A stretch of 5,883 nt of DNA from Candidatus Bathyarchaeota archaeon. Lineage in GTDB: Archaea; Thermoproteota; Bathyarchaeia; TCS64. The translations under genes were made by a program, and so were the position numbers. The stretch covers positions 1-5,883 of the forward strand of contig DAOVEE010000118.1 in NCBI GenBank assembly GCA_030669135.1. Reading direction: 5' to 3'. A model generated the notes under the pieces. That model saw nothing but the letters and a program-made list of their open reading frames with translations. It was not told the DNA's origin and did not search any database. Every line of letters starts with the position of its first letter. Within the stretch, counting starts at the first letter, position 1. This document shows positions 1 through 5,410 of this stretch, one piece after another.

Positions 1-1461
1 GACGCCCATGGTCCAGACCCGGGGGGCCTCGAAGGCCTGCTGTATGCTCATCCCGAAGTCTATGACGTTCACAAGGGCCTGGCAGATGGCGGAAAATATC
101 CTCGTGCCGCCGGGGGTGCCAAGGCAGAGGAACGGTGAGCCGTCCCGAAGAACTATGGTGGGCGCCATGCTGCTGAGCATCCTCTTACCGCCGGCGACGG
201 AGTTGGCCCTCCCGGGCCGGGGGTCGAAGAGCCCCATGCAGTTGTTTAGCAGCACCCCTGTGCCTGGCACCGTCACCGTGGACCCGAAGAGGGCGAACAA
301 TGTCTGCGTGGCGGCGACGATGTTGCCCTCCGAGTCCATCACGGAGACGTGGGTCGTGTTCTGGCTCTCGGCCTGATACCTGCCTGGGTCGCCGAAGCCG
401 TAGCTCCCAGCCGTTTCACCGATCTCCTTGACCCTCAGCGCCGCGTACTCCTTGGAGGTCAGCCCCTCCACGGGCACAGGGACCCTCCACGGGTCCCCCA
501 TGTACCGCTGCCTATCCGCGAAAGCGATCTTGAGGACCTCGGCGAAGAGGTGAACATACTCGGCTGAGCCGAAGGTCAGAGCCCCCACATCGTGGTGCTC
601 CAGCATGTTGAGCATCTGTATGATGTGGGTGCCGCCGCTGCTTCCCGGCGCCATGCTGTACACGGTGTACCTGTCCCTGTAGGTGCCGTGCACGGGGGGC
701 TTCTCGGCGAGCTCGTAGCCGCGGAGGTCCTCCATGGTCAGGATGCCGCCGTTGGCCTCCATGTCTTCCACCACGGCCTTGCCGAGCCCTCCGCCGTAGA
801 GGTAGCCCGAGCCGTGCCTGGTTATGTCTTCAAGGGTCTCAGCGTACTCCGGCATAACCACCTTGTCCCCGGGCCTGAGCGGCTTCCCGCCGGGTAGGAA
901 GGTCTTGGCCGTGTCCTCGTAGAGCCGGAGGTCGCTCACCATGTTCCCGACGTTGAAGCAGAGGTATGGCGTGGCCTTGTAGCCGCCTCGAGCGAGCCTT
1001 ATGGCGGGCGCCGTGACCTCGCCAAAGTTCAGGCGCCCATGCGTCTTCTGGATGTGCTCCCAGGCCTTGAGGGTGCCCGGGATGGCAACGGCGAGGTGAC
1101 CGATCATGTTCCTGCGGCCCACGGTCTCGAAGATGTACTGGTCCAGCCTCCGCTCCTTCACCGGGGTGTACATCGTCTCCGTGGCGGCCCTAGGCGCGAC
1201 GGCGTAGTTGTCCAGAGTCGATATCTCCCCCGTCCCGCCGTCGCGGTAGACGAAGAAACCGGCGCCGAATACGCTCACCATCATGGGCTCCGCGACGGTC
1301 AACGCGAAGAGGCTGGCCACCGCCGCGTCGAAGGCGTTGCCGCCCTTCGCCAGCATCTCTAACCCGGCCGAGCTTGCGAGGGGATGGTTCGTCACAACCA
1401 CTCCTCTGCTACCAACCGCCTCCTGCTTGAACGTCTTCAGGTACCTCTCAGGAACAGGCAT
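1..1461 (-). CDS. Gamma-glutamyltransferase-family Ntn hydrolase, C-terminus cut by the window edge
   Basis: The frame is open for 487 codons from the ATG at 1461 to the left edge. Family hallmarks in order are GGNAFDAAVA (residues 40-49), the autoprocessing site NTTHVSV with the expected catalytic Thr at residue 369, LLNN (404-407), LSSM (429-432) and the oxyanion-hole pair PGG (450-452). Members self-cleave before the Thr into large and small subunits and hydrolyse or transfer amide-linked acyl groups, classically gamma-glutamyl. Aligned by eye to E. coli GGT, Arg114 appears replaced (about Asn85), Asn411 by Phe389 and Asp433 by Leu411, and the lid-loop region is about 10 residues shorter. 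This fits a GGT-like acylase or hydrolase better than a glutathione transpeptidase. There is no signal peptide at the chosen start, so it is probably cytoplasmic. The start is supported by a GGTG ribosome-binding match 7 nt upstream. The family call is firm; the substrate is unknown. Confidence 0.93.
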   Translation of the reverse strand, partial: MPVPERYLKTFKQEAVGSRGVVVTNHPLASSAGLEMLAKGGNAFDAAVASLFALTVAEPMMVSVFGAGFFVYRDGGTGEISTLDNYAVAPRAATETMYTPVKERRLDQYIFETVGRRNMIGHLAVAIPGTLKAWEHIQKTHGRLNFGEVTAPAIRLARGGYKATPYLCFNVGNMVSDLRLYEDTAKTFLPGGKPLRPGDKVVMPEYAETLEDITRHGSGYLYGGGLGKAVVEDMEANGGILTMEDLRGYELAEKPPVHGTYRDRYTVYSMAPGSSGGTHIIQMLNMLEHHDVGALTFGSAEYVHLFAEVLKIAFADRQRYMGDPWRVPVPVEGLTSKEYAALRVKEIGETAGSYGFGDPGRYQAESQNTTHVSVMDSEGNIVAATQTLFALFGSTVTVPGTGVLLNNCMGLFDPRPGRANSVAGGKRMLSSMAPTIVLRDGSPFLCLGTPGGTRIFSAICQALVNVIDFGMSIQQAFEAPRVWTMGV

Positions 1462-1500
1462 CGTTAAACACCGTAGAACGCTTCCAATATCATCTGTTGA

Positions 1501-1508
1501 AAGTATAA
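1501..1508 (-). promoter_or_regulatory. TATA box of the GGT-family gene
   Basis: Minus-strand TTATACTT is centred about 43 nt upstream of the ATG at 1461. Archaeal transcription normally starts about 26 nt downstream of the TATA centre, which predicts a leader of about 17 nt. That leader would contain GGTG (1472-1469), complementary to the archaeal 16S 3' end and 7 nt from the ATG. The promoter is inferred from position and composition only. Confidence 0.45.
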
Positions 1509-1560
1509 CACTTACCACGCAGGCATAGAAACGTGTAAACTCTTTTCCCACCACCTCCAT

Positions 1561-1816
1561 TTACATTACGCCCTCTCCCCACGCACTAGGCGGAGATACA
1601 CCAGCGACGCTCAGGCCGACGCCTTCGACGCCCGCCTCCTAGCCAAGGAGGAGATTAGGTCTACGTCTTCAACACCAAGCACTCAAGCCTAGAGGAGCCC
1701 CCATCGTTTGAGGAGGGAAAAGGATCAGGCTGAGGCCCACTTAGTTCCTGAGGGAGCTGGCCCGGGTCTCAAAAGGCGAGTACGTGGGGTTGAGGCTTCA
1801 GAGACGGAAACAATAA
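1561..1816 (+). pseudogene. Decayed remnant of an unrecognised protein-coding gene
   Basis: Protein-like reading is spread over several plus-strand frames. 1561-1659 reads ...RRYTSDAQADAFDARLLAKEE. Moving one base at about 1659 continues as VYVFNTKHSSLEEPPSFEEGK. Another shift at about 1720 gives RIRLRPT, then an in-frame TAG (1742-1744), then FLRELARVSKGEYVGLRLQRRKQ and a TAA at 1814-1816. Each shift is repaired by one extra base in a short run (GG near 1659, AAAA at 1718-1721). The repaired stretch is about 85 residues. It has no start codon in frame, so the 5' part is missing or unrecognisable. I do not recognise the family. The charged, low-repeat composition is typical of coding rather than spacer sequence, but no homology was tested, so chance reading across spacer remains possible. 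Confidence 0.42.
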
Positions 1817-1872
1817 CTGGGCTTCAATAGTCTGTGAGAGTATTATACAGAAACCTGAAGTTTTTGAGGCCG

Positions 1873-2673
1873 TTAAGAGGCGTTAAGGTGGTTTAGAGCC
1901 GCCGTACGGGTCTCTTCGAGGAACTCCTCCATCGATCCCCTGAAGTAGGTGTGGTTGTGGGTCACCTCGAGGTTGGGGGGTTTCCTGATGCCGTCTATAA
2001 GCCGGTTCACCGTCTCCCAGTCCACGGTGCCCCAGCCGGGGGGCTGGTGGCTGTCGTCGTCTCCACGGTTATCATTAATATGCGTCACGGTGAGCCTGTC
2101 CCTGAATCCTTTTAGCTCGTCTAGGTTCCCGTGTAGGTTGGCGTGCCCCGTGTCTAGGCAGAAGGAGACGATCTCTTCGGGAAATCTCTCCATGAACCAC
2201 AGTAGAACGTCGTGGTCGCCCCGGTAACAGTTCTCGAAGGCCAGTGTCACCCCGAGGACGCCGCATAGGGGCGCGACCTCGGCGACGGTCGCCTCGGCTC
2301 TACTGAGCCGGTCCTCGAGGAGCGGCTCGTGATACCTTGGCGGATGCACCACGACGGCGTCGCCGCCGACCTTGCTGCAGAACTCTATTCTGTTCTTGAG
2401 GAGCTTCACGTACGCGCTGTGCCCAGCCTGGTCGTCGGCGTCGATCCGGGCGGTCTGCGTGGCCGTGCCGTGGACGTCGAGGCAGGTGAGGCCCCGGTCA
2501 TCCAGCAGCCACCTGTAGAGGTTCATGTCTTCGCGGCTGTAGAGGCGCTCGTTGTCCCAGTCGTCGCACCAGTGCACGTAGTCGAAGCCGTGGTCCTTGA
2601 AGAGGCGAAACTTCTCCTCCATCCGGGGCTTGTAGGTGTAGTTGAACATGTCTGTGGTGACGCTGAGCTCCAT
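1873..2673 (-). CDS. Sugar phosphate isomerase/epimerase-like TIM-barrel protein (AP endonuclease 2 / xylose isomerase-like fold)
   Basis: This is a 266-residue protein from the ATG at 2673; reading from the upstream ATG at 2697 gives 274. Motifs of the metal-dependent xylose-isomerase-like barrel occur in order: DVHG (His68), VHPP (His110), FEN (Glu147), LDTGH (Asp174, His177), HINDN (His198), a DDDSH segment followed by GWGTVDW, and LEVT (Glu236). These match the Glu/Asp/His metal ligands of the family, whose members isomerise or epimerise sugars, or process inositols and endonuclease substrates. The length is normal and no motif is missing. The start at 2673 is preferred because a TATA box overlaps the codon at 2697, so that codon would lie upstream of the transcript. 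Neighbours do not reveal a sugar pathway, so the substrate is not predictable. The fold call is strong, the reaction is not. Confidence 0.9.
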   Translation of the reverse strand: MELSVTTDMFNYTYKPRMEEKFRLFKDHGFDYVHWCDDWDNERLYSREDMNLYRWLLDDRGLTCLDVHGTATQTARIDADDQAGHSAYVKLLKNRIEFCSKVGGDAVVVHPPRYHEPLLEDRLSRAEATVAEVAPLCGVLGVTLAFENCYRGDHDVLLWFMERFPEEIVSFCLDTGHANLHGNLDELKGFRDRLTVTHINDNRGDDDSHQPPGWGTVDWETVNRLIDGIRKPPNLEVTHNHTYFRGSMEEFLEETRTAALNHLNAS

Positions 2674-2695
2674 GGATAATCCATGCCCGATGCCC

Positions 2696-2703
2696 ATTAT
2701 AAA
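2696..2703 (-). promoter_or_regulatory. TATA box of the isomerase-like gene, deciding its start
   Basis: Minus-strand TTTATAAT is centred about 27 nt upstream of the ATG at 2673, which is the textbook archaeal spacing between TATA box and transcription start. It overlaps the first base of the alternative upstream ATG at 2697, which therefore should not be transcribed. The predicted transcript is essentially leaderless. Confidence 0.72.
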
Positions 2704-2739
2704 CTGAGAGGAGAAACGCCATCGAAGGGAAGATGGGGT

Positions 2740-2892
2740 TTAACTGATCTTATTCTTCGCCCCGCAGCAGCTGCATACGATGAAGCCCTGCTTCAGCCTG
2801 TCCTCGATGAACGCCTTGCACTCCTCTTTGTCTAGGAACAGGGGCTGGCTGCACGCGTCACACATTTCCTCGTGAAGCTCGGGTTCAGGCAT
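2740..2892 (-). CDS. Small 50-aa zinc-ribbon-like protein
   Basis: This short gene, easily missed by length cut-offs, runs from the ATG at 2892 to a TAA at 2740-2742. It encodes 50 residues with an acidic N-terminus, a CDAC knuckle (Cys11, Cys14), a predicted helical stretch around DKEECKAFIEDRLKQG (21-36), and a second cysteine cluster CSCCG (Cys40, Cys42, Cys43). Two CxxC-type pairs (11/14 and 40/43) about 25 residues apart fit a single zinc-ribbon site. Cys25 and Cys42 are extra. Such tiny zinc ribbons often act as adaptors or nucleic-acid-binding factors, but nothing here shows which. The 5' flank carries a good TATA box, and an in-frame GTG further upstream lies between that box and the predicted transcript start, so the ATG is preferred. 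It sits between the 228-aa gene and the isomerase-like gene on the same strand with a separate promoter. Confidence 0.8.
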   Translation of the reverse strand: MPEPELHEEMCDACSQPLFLDKEECKAFIEDRLKQGFIVCSCCGAKNKIS

Positions 2893-2916
2893 CTCAAGAA
2901 ATGGTGGTAACACCTG

Positions 2917-2924
2917 TTAATAAA
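2917..2924 (-). promoter_or_regulatory. TATA box of the small zinc-ribbon gene
   Basis: Minus-strand TTTATTAA is centred about 28-29 nt upstream of the ATG at 2892, predicting a transcript that starts within a few bases of the start codon. The 52-base gap between this gene and the upstream 228-aa gene contains no other obvious signal. Confidence 0.65.
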
Positions 2925-2944
2925 CTTGGGAGGCAGAGGGGAGT

Positions 2945-3631
2945 CTAGCCCTCGATGAGCTTGAGTATGTCCTCTCTGATGAATGCTATGTACTCGTCAA
3001 CGGTGCTCTTGCTGAAGTTGGTGACAACGGCGCTCCTTGTGACGCCCACCGTGTAGCCCTTCGCCAGGCTTTTGAACACCACATACCAGATCATGCCATG
3101 GTCTATGTAGTCCTTGTAGAGTCCCGTGTCGGCGATGCCTTCGCCGCTGAGGCACAGCTTGTTGACGCTCGGGATGTCCACGTTGTCGAACCAGATGAGG
3201 TTCGTCGCCTTGGGGTTGCCCTCGTGGAGCCTCTGAAGGGTCTCGCTGGTTATCCTGCTCTCACGGACGTCTACGTTGAGTATGTCCCCGATCTTCACCG
3301 CCACGTGGTTGCTCAGCATCTTCTTGACGCCTCTAGCGACGCTGGGCGCCATCACGACGAGGAAGTGCCTACCCTCGTGGGGCACTATCCAGAACGGCGC
3401 CTCCTCGGTCTCCGGCGTCATCCGGGTCCGGCGCCGATAGACTCGCTCTCTCATGAAGTCTCGGGTGAAGACCCCTGTGACCGTGTCCTCGACCTGCTCA
3501 AGGTCAATCACCTCGGTCACGAGCTGGGTCTCCTCGTCCTCCAACTCCTCGACCTCTCTCCAGCCCATCAGCGTGTCCCTGGGGTCCCCCTCCAAGCCCC
3601 GGACCTCGAAAACCTTCACCGGAAGAACCAT
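2945..3631 (-). CDS. Unrecognised 228-aa protein
   Basis: The gene is intact from the ATG at 3631 to a TAG at 2945-2947. I cannot name the family. The N-terminal third (about 1-75) is strongly charged, with an acidic stretch (25-50) followed by a basic patch RERVYRRRTR (61-70). The middle has alternating hydrophobic strands and a helix around FWIVPHEGRHFLVVMAPSVA (80-99), suggesting a compact alpha/beta domain. The C-terminal part has a motif-like segment NLIWFDNVDIPSVNKL (144-159), an aromatic strand IWYVVF (181-186) and a final helix. There is no signal peptide and no membrane segment, and the single cysteine is Cys160, so it looks like a soluble cytoplasmic protein. It lies 51 bases downstream of the winged-helix gene and 52 upstream of the zinc-ribbon gene, all on one strand, which hints at a shared role without proving it. 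Coding status is confident; function is unknown. Confidence 0.85.
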   Translation of the reverse strand: MVLPVKVFEVRGLEGDPRDTLMGWREVEELEDEETQLVTEVIDLEQVEDTVTGVFTRDFMRERVYRRRTRMTPETEEAPFWIVPHEGRHFLVVMAPSVARGVKKMLSNHVAVKIGDILNVDVRESRITSETLQRLHEGNPKATNLIWFDNVDIPSVNKLCLSGEGIADTGLYKDYIDHGMIWYVVFKSLAKGYTVGVTRSAVVTNFSKSTVDEYIAFIREDILKLIEG

Positions 3632-3661
3632 ATGACCACTGGGAAGCTACACGGCTCACAG

Positions 3662-3669
3662 CTTAAAAA
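3662..3669 (-). promoter_or_regulatory. TATA-like box of the 228-aa gene, doubling as T-rich end of the winged-helix gene
   Basis: Minus-strand TTTTTAAG is centred about 35 nt upstream of the ATG at 3631, predicting a leader of roughly 9 nt. The same T-run lies 14 bases after the TGA stop of the winged-helix gene (3683-3685), so it could also serve as an archaeal oligo-T termination signal. Both roles are inferred from position. Confidence 0.5.
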
Positions 3670-3682
3670 CCCAGCCCAGCGG

Positions 3683-4345
3683 TCACACCCTGAGCTCCAG
3701 ACGAGACCACCAGGCTCTGAACTCGTCGTCCAGCAGGTCGCTGTTCTTGAAAACGAAATATACCAGGCCCTGCAATACGGGGAAGAAGTACTCGTCCATG
3801 TTGGTCTTGAAGACCTCTAGGACGTTCCTGTGGAATCGTTCCTTGCCCTCGACTTCGTCGAAGTCCGTGGAGACTGTGATGTCCAGGAGGAACTTTATGA
3901 AGCCGTAGAGCTGGTAGACGCTGCTCTCCCATATATCCATGAAGGCTTGGCTCCGCTCCAGACCCGAGGACTTGGACTTAAGGAACTCCCCGAACACGTA
4001 GCCCGCGGACGTCGCGTCCTGGGCCCTAGCCTGTATCTCCTTGCTCCTGCTGAGCAGGTCGAGCCGGTCCCAGTCCATTTGGGAGTAGAGGTCGGCTACC
4101 CCCAGCTCCTTCTTGCCGTAGTCTTGGGCGTATAGCTCGCGGCTCTTCATGGCGTAGGGGAGCCTGTAGAGCCCGGTTTCGATGTCCCTGACTATGAAAC
4201 CTATCTTGAGGAAGCTTCGGAGGCCATCCGCGAGCTCCTTGTCGCTCAGGCCCGTGGCCTCACGGAGCTCCGGGAAGGACAGCATCTGATCTGACGCCGT
4301 GATCAGCTGCCAGATCTTCTTTTCCCCGGGCTTCATGGTAGACAC
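3683..4345 (-). CDS. Winged-helix DNA-binding protein with helical C-terminal domain
   Basis: This 220-aa protein starts at the GTG at 4345; an ATG three codons later (4336) is an equally possible start giving 217 aa. Residues 8-62 look like a winged helix-turn-helix: helix KKIWQLITAS, the turn region FPELREATGLSDKELADGLR (24-43) as the HTH, then FLKIGFIVRDIETGLYRL forming the wing. The remaining 150 or so residues are predicted mostly helical and rich in aromatic residues (for example WESSVYQLYGFIKFLLD, 139-155), resembling a ligand-sensing or dimerising domain, but I do not recognise it. It is probably a transcriptional regulator. It is the first of four same-strand genes, and the region upstream has a TATA box and a small inverted repeat that could be its own operator. 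Its target is unknown. The winged-helix call is good, the regulatory role inferred. Confidence 0.82.
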   Translation of the reverse strand: MSTMKPGEKKIWQLITASDQMLSFPELREATGLSDKELADGLRSFLKIGFIVRDIETGLYRLPYAMKSRELYAQDYGKKELGVADLYSQMDWDRLDLLSRSKEIQARAQDATSAGYVFGEFLKSKSSGLERSQAFMDIWESSVYQLYGFIKFLLDITVSTDFDEVEGKERFHRNVLEVFKTNMDEYFFPVLQGLVYFVFKNSDLLDDEFRAWWSRLELRV

Positions 4346-4388
4346 TACATGCTCGCTATGCTGGTTTCACAACGTGCTCTGACGCAGA

Positions 4389-4395
4389 ATATAAA
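4389..4395 (-). promoter_or_regulatory. TATA box of the winged-helix gene
   Basis: Minus-strand TTTATAT is centred about 47 nt upstream of the GTG at 4345 and 56 nt upstream of the ATG at 4336. The predicted transcript start is near 4366, giving a 20-30 nt leader, longer than for the other genes here. Neither start codon has a convincing Shine-Dalgarno match, so the TATA box does not decide between them. Confidence 0.6.
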
Positions 4396-4399
4396 GGCT

Positions 4400-4409
4400 T
4401 GATGAATCA
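4400..4409. promoter_or_regulatory. Possible operator: short inverted repeat beside the winged-helix promoter
   Basis: TGAT-GA-ATCA consists of two perfect 4-base half-sites with a 2-base spacer. It sits 4 bases upstream of the TATA box of the winged-helix gene, where the TFB recognition element lies. A dimeric winged-helix protein bound there would block promoter assembly. The repeat is short enough to arise by chance. Confidence 0.25.
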
Positions 4410-4464
4410 TTGGCCCACAAAAGATTGGGTCGTATGACTTGTATGCGTTAAAATACCTTAACTC

Positions 4465-5396
4465 ATGCTCCTCAAGGAGAGCTACATGGACAAGGGCATA
4501 GCGGATGCAGACGCCATGATAGTGGTTAGCCACTTCAAGGGCCACGGCAGCGGCGTCTACGGCGGCAGCATCAAGAACGTCGCCATAGGCTGCGGCAGCA
4601 AACGCGGCAAGATCGACGTACACCTGTGCCTACACCAGACCGTGGGCTGGAACAGCTGGATCTTCAACGGCGACAACTGCCTGGGCGAGGAGTGCCCAGA
4701 CCACGTCCTATGCGACAACATGTGCCCCGTCGGCGCCATGAAGATAAAGAAGGACAACACCGAGTGGGACGGCGACGCCTACATATGCTGCTTCGGCCAC
4801 CAGCGGCCACTCTTCAGGTGCGACCTCTGGGGCCGCGAGAAGTACGAGGACTGGCGTAACTGGTTCCTCGTCGCCATGGGCGACGCCGCCACAGCTACAT
4901 CAGGCACATGGGCCTGGAGAACGTCGGCTACATAACCTACGCCGTGGACATCACCCCTTCCTGCGACTGCGTCCCAGGCTCGGACAGGCCCGTCATACCC
5001 AACCTCGGCGTCCTTGCGTCCCGCGACATGGTGGCCATCGACGTCGCGGCCCTAGACATGTCGGTGCAGACGCCAGGCATCCAAGGGAGCATGGCAGAAG
5101 AGAAGGAGGTCATGAACCCGGGCGACGAGAAGTTCACAGGCATCGTCGGCATGAGCCAGTGGATCACCGCCAACACGTGCAGCCGCCTAGGGAGCGGCTC
5201 CATGGAGTACGAACTCGTAGAGCCCCTCGTCTCTGAGGACGAAGCGGCCTTCGCCCACCCGCTGTTCAGCCCAGAGACGCCGTCAGGCTACTACCTCGCC
5301 AAGGGGCTGAGGAAGTTCGGGTCGTGGACGCCGCCGGGCGGGGTCAAGTACAGGGACAGGCCCAAGGTAAGCATAGAGGAGCTAAGCAGACGGTAG
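4465..5396 (+). pseudogene. DUF362 / ferredoxin-type iron-sulfur protein, 5'-truncated and frameshifted
   Basis: Two overlapping frames together encode one DUF362 protein. The first (4465-4890) has VVSHFKGHGSGVYGGSIKN, a family hallmark, then IGCGSKRGK and a ferredoxin-like cluster with Cys72, Cys77, Cys83 and Cys87 (ending CPVGA). The second frame continues from 4890 as HSYIRHMGLENVGYITYAVDITPSCDC and PVIPNLGVLASRDMVAIDVA, also hallmarks, to the TAG at 5394-5396. Restoring one C near 4890 (GCCGCC then ACAGC) joins them into about 310 residues. The family's usual N-terminal domain, well over 100 residues, is absent: an in-frame TAA lies directly before the ATG at 4465, and the 119-base gap to the winged-helix gene cannot hold it. 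DUF362 proteins are poorly characterised, probable iron-sulfur redox proteins. The second cluster is also incomplete (CysCys at 108-109 and Cys119 only), possibly normal for the subfamily. A single-base sequencing error could explain the shift but not the truncation. Confidence 0.8.
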
Positions 5397-5405
5397 CGTC
5401 CCCCC

Positions 5406-5410
5406 TTTTT
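5406..5410 (+). terminator. Short T-run after the DUF362 reading frame
   Basis: A run of five Cs followed by five Ts begins 10 bases past the TAG of the DUF362 remnant and just before the convergent phosphodiesterase gene. Archaeal RNA polymerase can stop at oligo-T runs without a hairpin, so this is a plausible terminator for plus-strand transcription, although a short one. Confidence 0.35.

Larger units (their letters stand above)
1462..1872. other. Gene-poor stretch between two minus-strand genes
   Basis: No intact gene is visible on either strand across these roughly 410 bases. The left end carries the promoter and short leader of the GGT-family gene. The middle (1561-1816) holds the candidate pseudogene. 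The right end (1817-1872) lies downstream of the isomerase-like gene; it is AT-richer than its surroundings and has no clean hairpin or long T-run on the minus strand. I see no tRNA, repeat array or inverted-repeat pair of an insertion sequence. Confidence 0.6.

Noticed and set aside
1..1528. Plus-strand open frames of 72-122 codons across the GGT region
   Set aside because: They lie antisense to a clear GGT-family gene, have compositions typical of shadow frames in GC-rich DNA, and carry no family motif.
1820..1872. Possible hairpin terminator (CCTGAAG...TTGAGG) and a TATA-like GTATAATA after the isomerase-like gene
   Set aside because: The stem has a central mismatch and short arms with no T-run after it on the minus strand, and the TATA-like string is not placed near any start codon.
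1871..1882. Direct repeat of GTTAAG near the end of the isomerase-like gene
   Set aside because: Two six-base copies a few bases apart, one inside coding sequence, are within chance expectation.
1949..2679. Open frames on both strands inside the isomerase-like gene
   Set aside because: The isomerase frame has all metal-ligand motifs of its family; the others are shadows.
3098..3820. 240-codon plus-strand open frame
   Set aside because: It spans the 228-aa gene, an intergenic promoter and the end of the winged-helix gene, all on the opposite strand; it is a high-GC shadow without motifs.
4428..4447. Direct TATG repeats upstream of the DUF362 remnant
   Set aside because: Four-base repeats are too short to support a site, and no palindrome accompanies them.
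4345..4760. Minus-strand open frames opposite the DUF362 start
   Set aside because: They overlap recognisable DUF362 coding sequence and show no family features.
4885..4910. Programmed ribosomal frameshift in the DUF362 gene
   Set aside because: No slippery heptamer or clear stimulatory structure is seen, and the gene is already truncated at its 5' end, so mutation or error is simpler.
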